Below are positions 34,440 to 35,479 of a stretch of 35,479 nt of DNA, in pieces. A model generated the notes under the pieces. It did not search any database. It was not told the DNA's origin and worked only from the letters and a program-made list of their open reading frames with translations. Location: the NCBI GenBank assembly GCA_030621845.1, contig JAUXHA010000018.1, positions 1-35,479 on the forward strand, read 5' to 3'. Every line of letters starts with the position of its first letter. Position 1 is the first letter of the stretch. Both the position numbers and the translations under genes were made by a program. The DNA comes from Spongiibacteraceae bacterium. Its GTDB lineage: Bacteria; Pseudomonadota; Gammaproteobacteria; Pseudomonadales; Dasaniaceae.

Positions 34440-35479
34440 ATGTATATTTACGACCAATACGACCAGCAATTAGTTGACGAGCGCGTCAAGCAGTACCGCG
34501 GCCAAACCGAGCGTTATCTTGCCGGTGACATTACTGACGAGCAATTTCTGCCGCTGCGACTGCAAAATGGCCTGTATATCCAGCGCCTGGCGCCCATGCT
34601 GAGAATCGCCATACCCTATGGCACCTTTAACAGCAACCAAATGCGTAAACTGGCCTATATTAGCCGTCACTTTGACAAAGGGTATGGCCATTTTAGTACC
34701 CGCCAGAATCTGCAACTCAACTGGCCGAAGCTGGAACAAGTGCCCGATATACTGGAGCAGCTCGCCAGTGTGCAGATGCATGCGATCCAAACCAGCGGTA
34801 ACTGTATTCGCAACGTCACCACCGATGAATTTGCCGGTGCCGCGGCGGATGAATTAGAAGATCCCCGCCCCTATTGTGAAATCATCCGCCAGTGGTCAAC
34901 CTTCCACCCTGAATTTGCCTTTCTTCCGCGCAAATTTAAAATCGCCGTATGTGCTTCAAAAACCGATCGCGCGGCCTACCAGTTACATGATATTGCGGTT
35001 GAAGTGATACAGGACCAACAGGGAGAGACAGCCTTTAATATTCGGGTGGGTGGCGGTCTTGGACGTACCCCGGTGATTGCCAGCCTGATCAGGGAAGCTC
35101 TTCCCCGCCAGCACCTGATCACCTATCTGGAAGCCATCTTGCGTGTTTACAATCAATTAGGACGCAGGGATAACAAATACAAGGCCCGCATCAAAATACT
35201 GGTCAGGGCAATGGGCGTTGAGGCATTCCAGCAACAAGTCGATAAGGAGTGGCAATCCGTTAAAGACGGCCCCTCTACCTTGAGTGATGACGATTTTGAT
35301 TATGCCCGTACTTTTTTCAAATCACCGGCTTATGAAAGCGTTGATGACGTAACAGCATCGGCGTTAGTGGCGTCACAGCGTCAGCAACACAAGGCTTATG
35401 ATAACTGGTTACGCTGCAACGTCAGTGAGCACCAGGCACCAGGCTATGCCATTGTGACCTTGTCGTTAAAAACGACAGG
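34440..35479 (+). CDS. cysI: Nitrite/sulfite reductase hemoprotein (CysI type), N-terminal part, truncated by window edge
   Basis: The frame opens with ATG at 34440 and is open to the window end, giving 346 complete codons. The sequence matches the single-subunit sulfite reductase annotated cysI in Pseudomonas (PA1838 as I recall): MYIYDQYDQQLVDERVKQYR, then LRLQNGLYIQR, MLRIAIPYG, FSTRQNLQLNWP, QTSGNCIRNVTTDEFAG and FNIRVGGGLGRTP with DNKYKARIK. These belong to the ferredoxin-like half domain and the first siroheme-binding domain. The four cysteines for the 4Fe-4S/siroheme centre lie in the missing part. The enzyme reduces sulfite to sulfide for cysteine synthesis. A DUF934 gene often follows in this family; it would be outside the window. 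Confidence 0.95.
   Translation, partial: MYIYDQYDQQLVDERVKQYRGQTERYLAGDITDEQFLPLRLQNGLYIQRLAPMLRIAIPYGTFNSNQMRKLAYISRHFDKGYGHFSTRQNLQLNWPKLEQVPDILEQLASVQMHAIQTSGNCIRNVTTDEFAGAAADELEDPRPYCEIIRQWSTFHPEFAFLPRKFKIAVCASKTDRAAYQLHDIAVEVIQDQQGETAFNIRVGGGLGRTPVIASLIREALPRQHLITYLEAILRVYNQLGRRDNKYKARIKILVRAMGVEAFQQQVDKEWQSVKDGPSTLSDDDFDYARTFFKSPAYESVDDVTASALVASQRQQHKAYDNWLRCNVSEHQAPGYAIVTLSLKTT

Overview
The window looks like the chromosome of a Gram-negative gammaproteobacterium, probably a marine or aquatic lineage near the Cellvibrionales/Pseudomonadales. Evidence: NhaB, RlmG, SohB, NfuA, MltD, an AroF-type DAHP synthase and a cobalamin-dependent MetH, all of gammaproteobacterial type; three lipoprotein or secreted signals; and a gene order (cysI, metH, nfuA; fimL, nhaB, dnaQ, rnhA, methyltransferase, gloB, mltD, peptide ABC transporter) that, as I recall it, matches the PA1807-PA1847 region of Pseudomonas aeruginosa in content. 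No rRNA, tRNA, insertion sequence, phage gene or CRISPR array was seen.

Left edge (1-4000, minus strand). The first 202 bases are the N-terminus of an encapsulated ferritin (EncFtn), the iron-oxidising cargo of encapsulin nanocompartments; the encapsulin shell gene is expected just outside the window. Next come the inner-membrane peptidase sohB (TTG start), a two-helix membrane protein of unknown function, and a FimL-like protein with pseudo-histidine-phosphotransfer domains, the last two translationally coupled.

Housekeeping block (4297-10397). nhaB converges on and overlaps dnaQ by 9 bp. On the minus strand a SAM methyltransferase, rnhA and dnaQ form a stop-start-overlapping operon whose three start codons are GTG, TTG and GTG. 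Divergently, gloB (glyoxalase II) and mltD (lytic transglycosylase with three LysM repeats) read to the right.

Peptide-uptake operon (10475-20668). A lipoprotein M3 zinc oligopeptidase is followed without gaps by oppA, oppB, oppC and a fused double ATPase oppDF, then a BASS-family sodium symporter, an AraC-family regulator and rlmG. The layout suggests extracytoplasmic peptide trimming coupled to import. A strong 11-bp inverted repeat separates rlmG from a luciferase-like flavin monooxygenase.

Recombination block (21687-28067, minus strand). An AddB-like PD-(D/E)XK nuclease with iron-sulfur cysteines and an AddA-like helicase-nuclease overlap by 14 bp and are followed, with a 10-bp overlap, by a small secreted protein of unknown function.

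Metabolic right end (28266-35479). aroF and nfuA converge on a shared bidirectional terminator. metH is preceded by a 22-bp near-perfect dyad that may be a methionine-cycle operator. Then come a GC-rich stretch with an inverted repeat, a 38-residue single-helix membrane protein gene on the minus strand, and the start of a nitrite/sulfite reductase (cysI type) that runs off the window.

Most genes belong to known families. The items most worth following are the encapsulin cargo at the edge, the peptidase-Opp-BASS-AraC operon, the AddAB-like operon with its secreted passenger, the FimL-coupled membrane protein, and the uncharacterised dyads.
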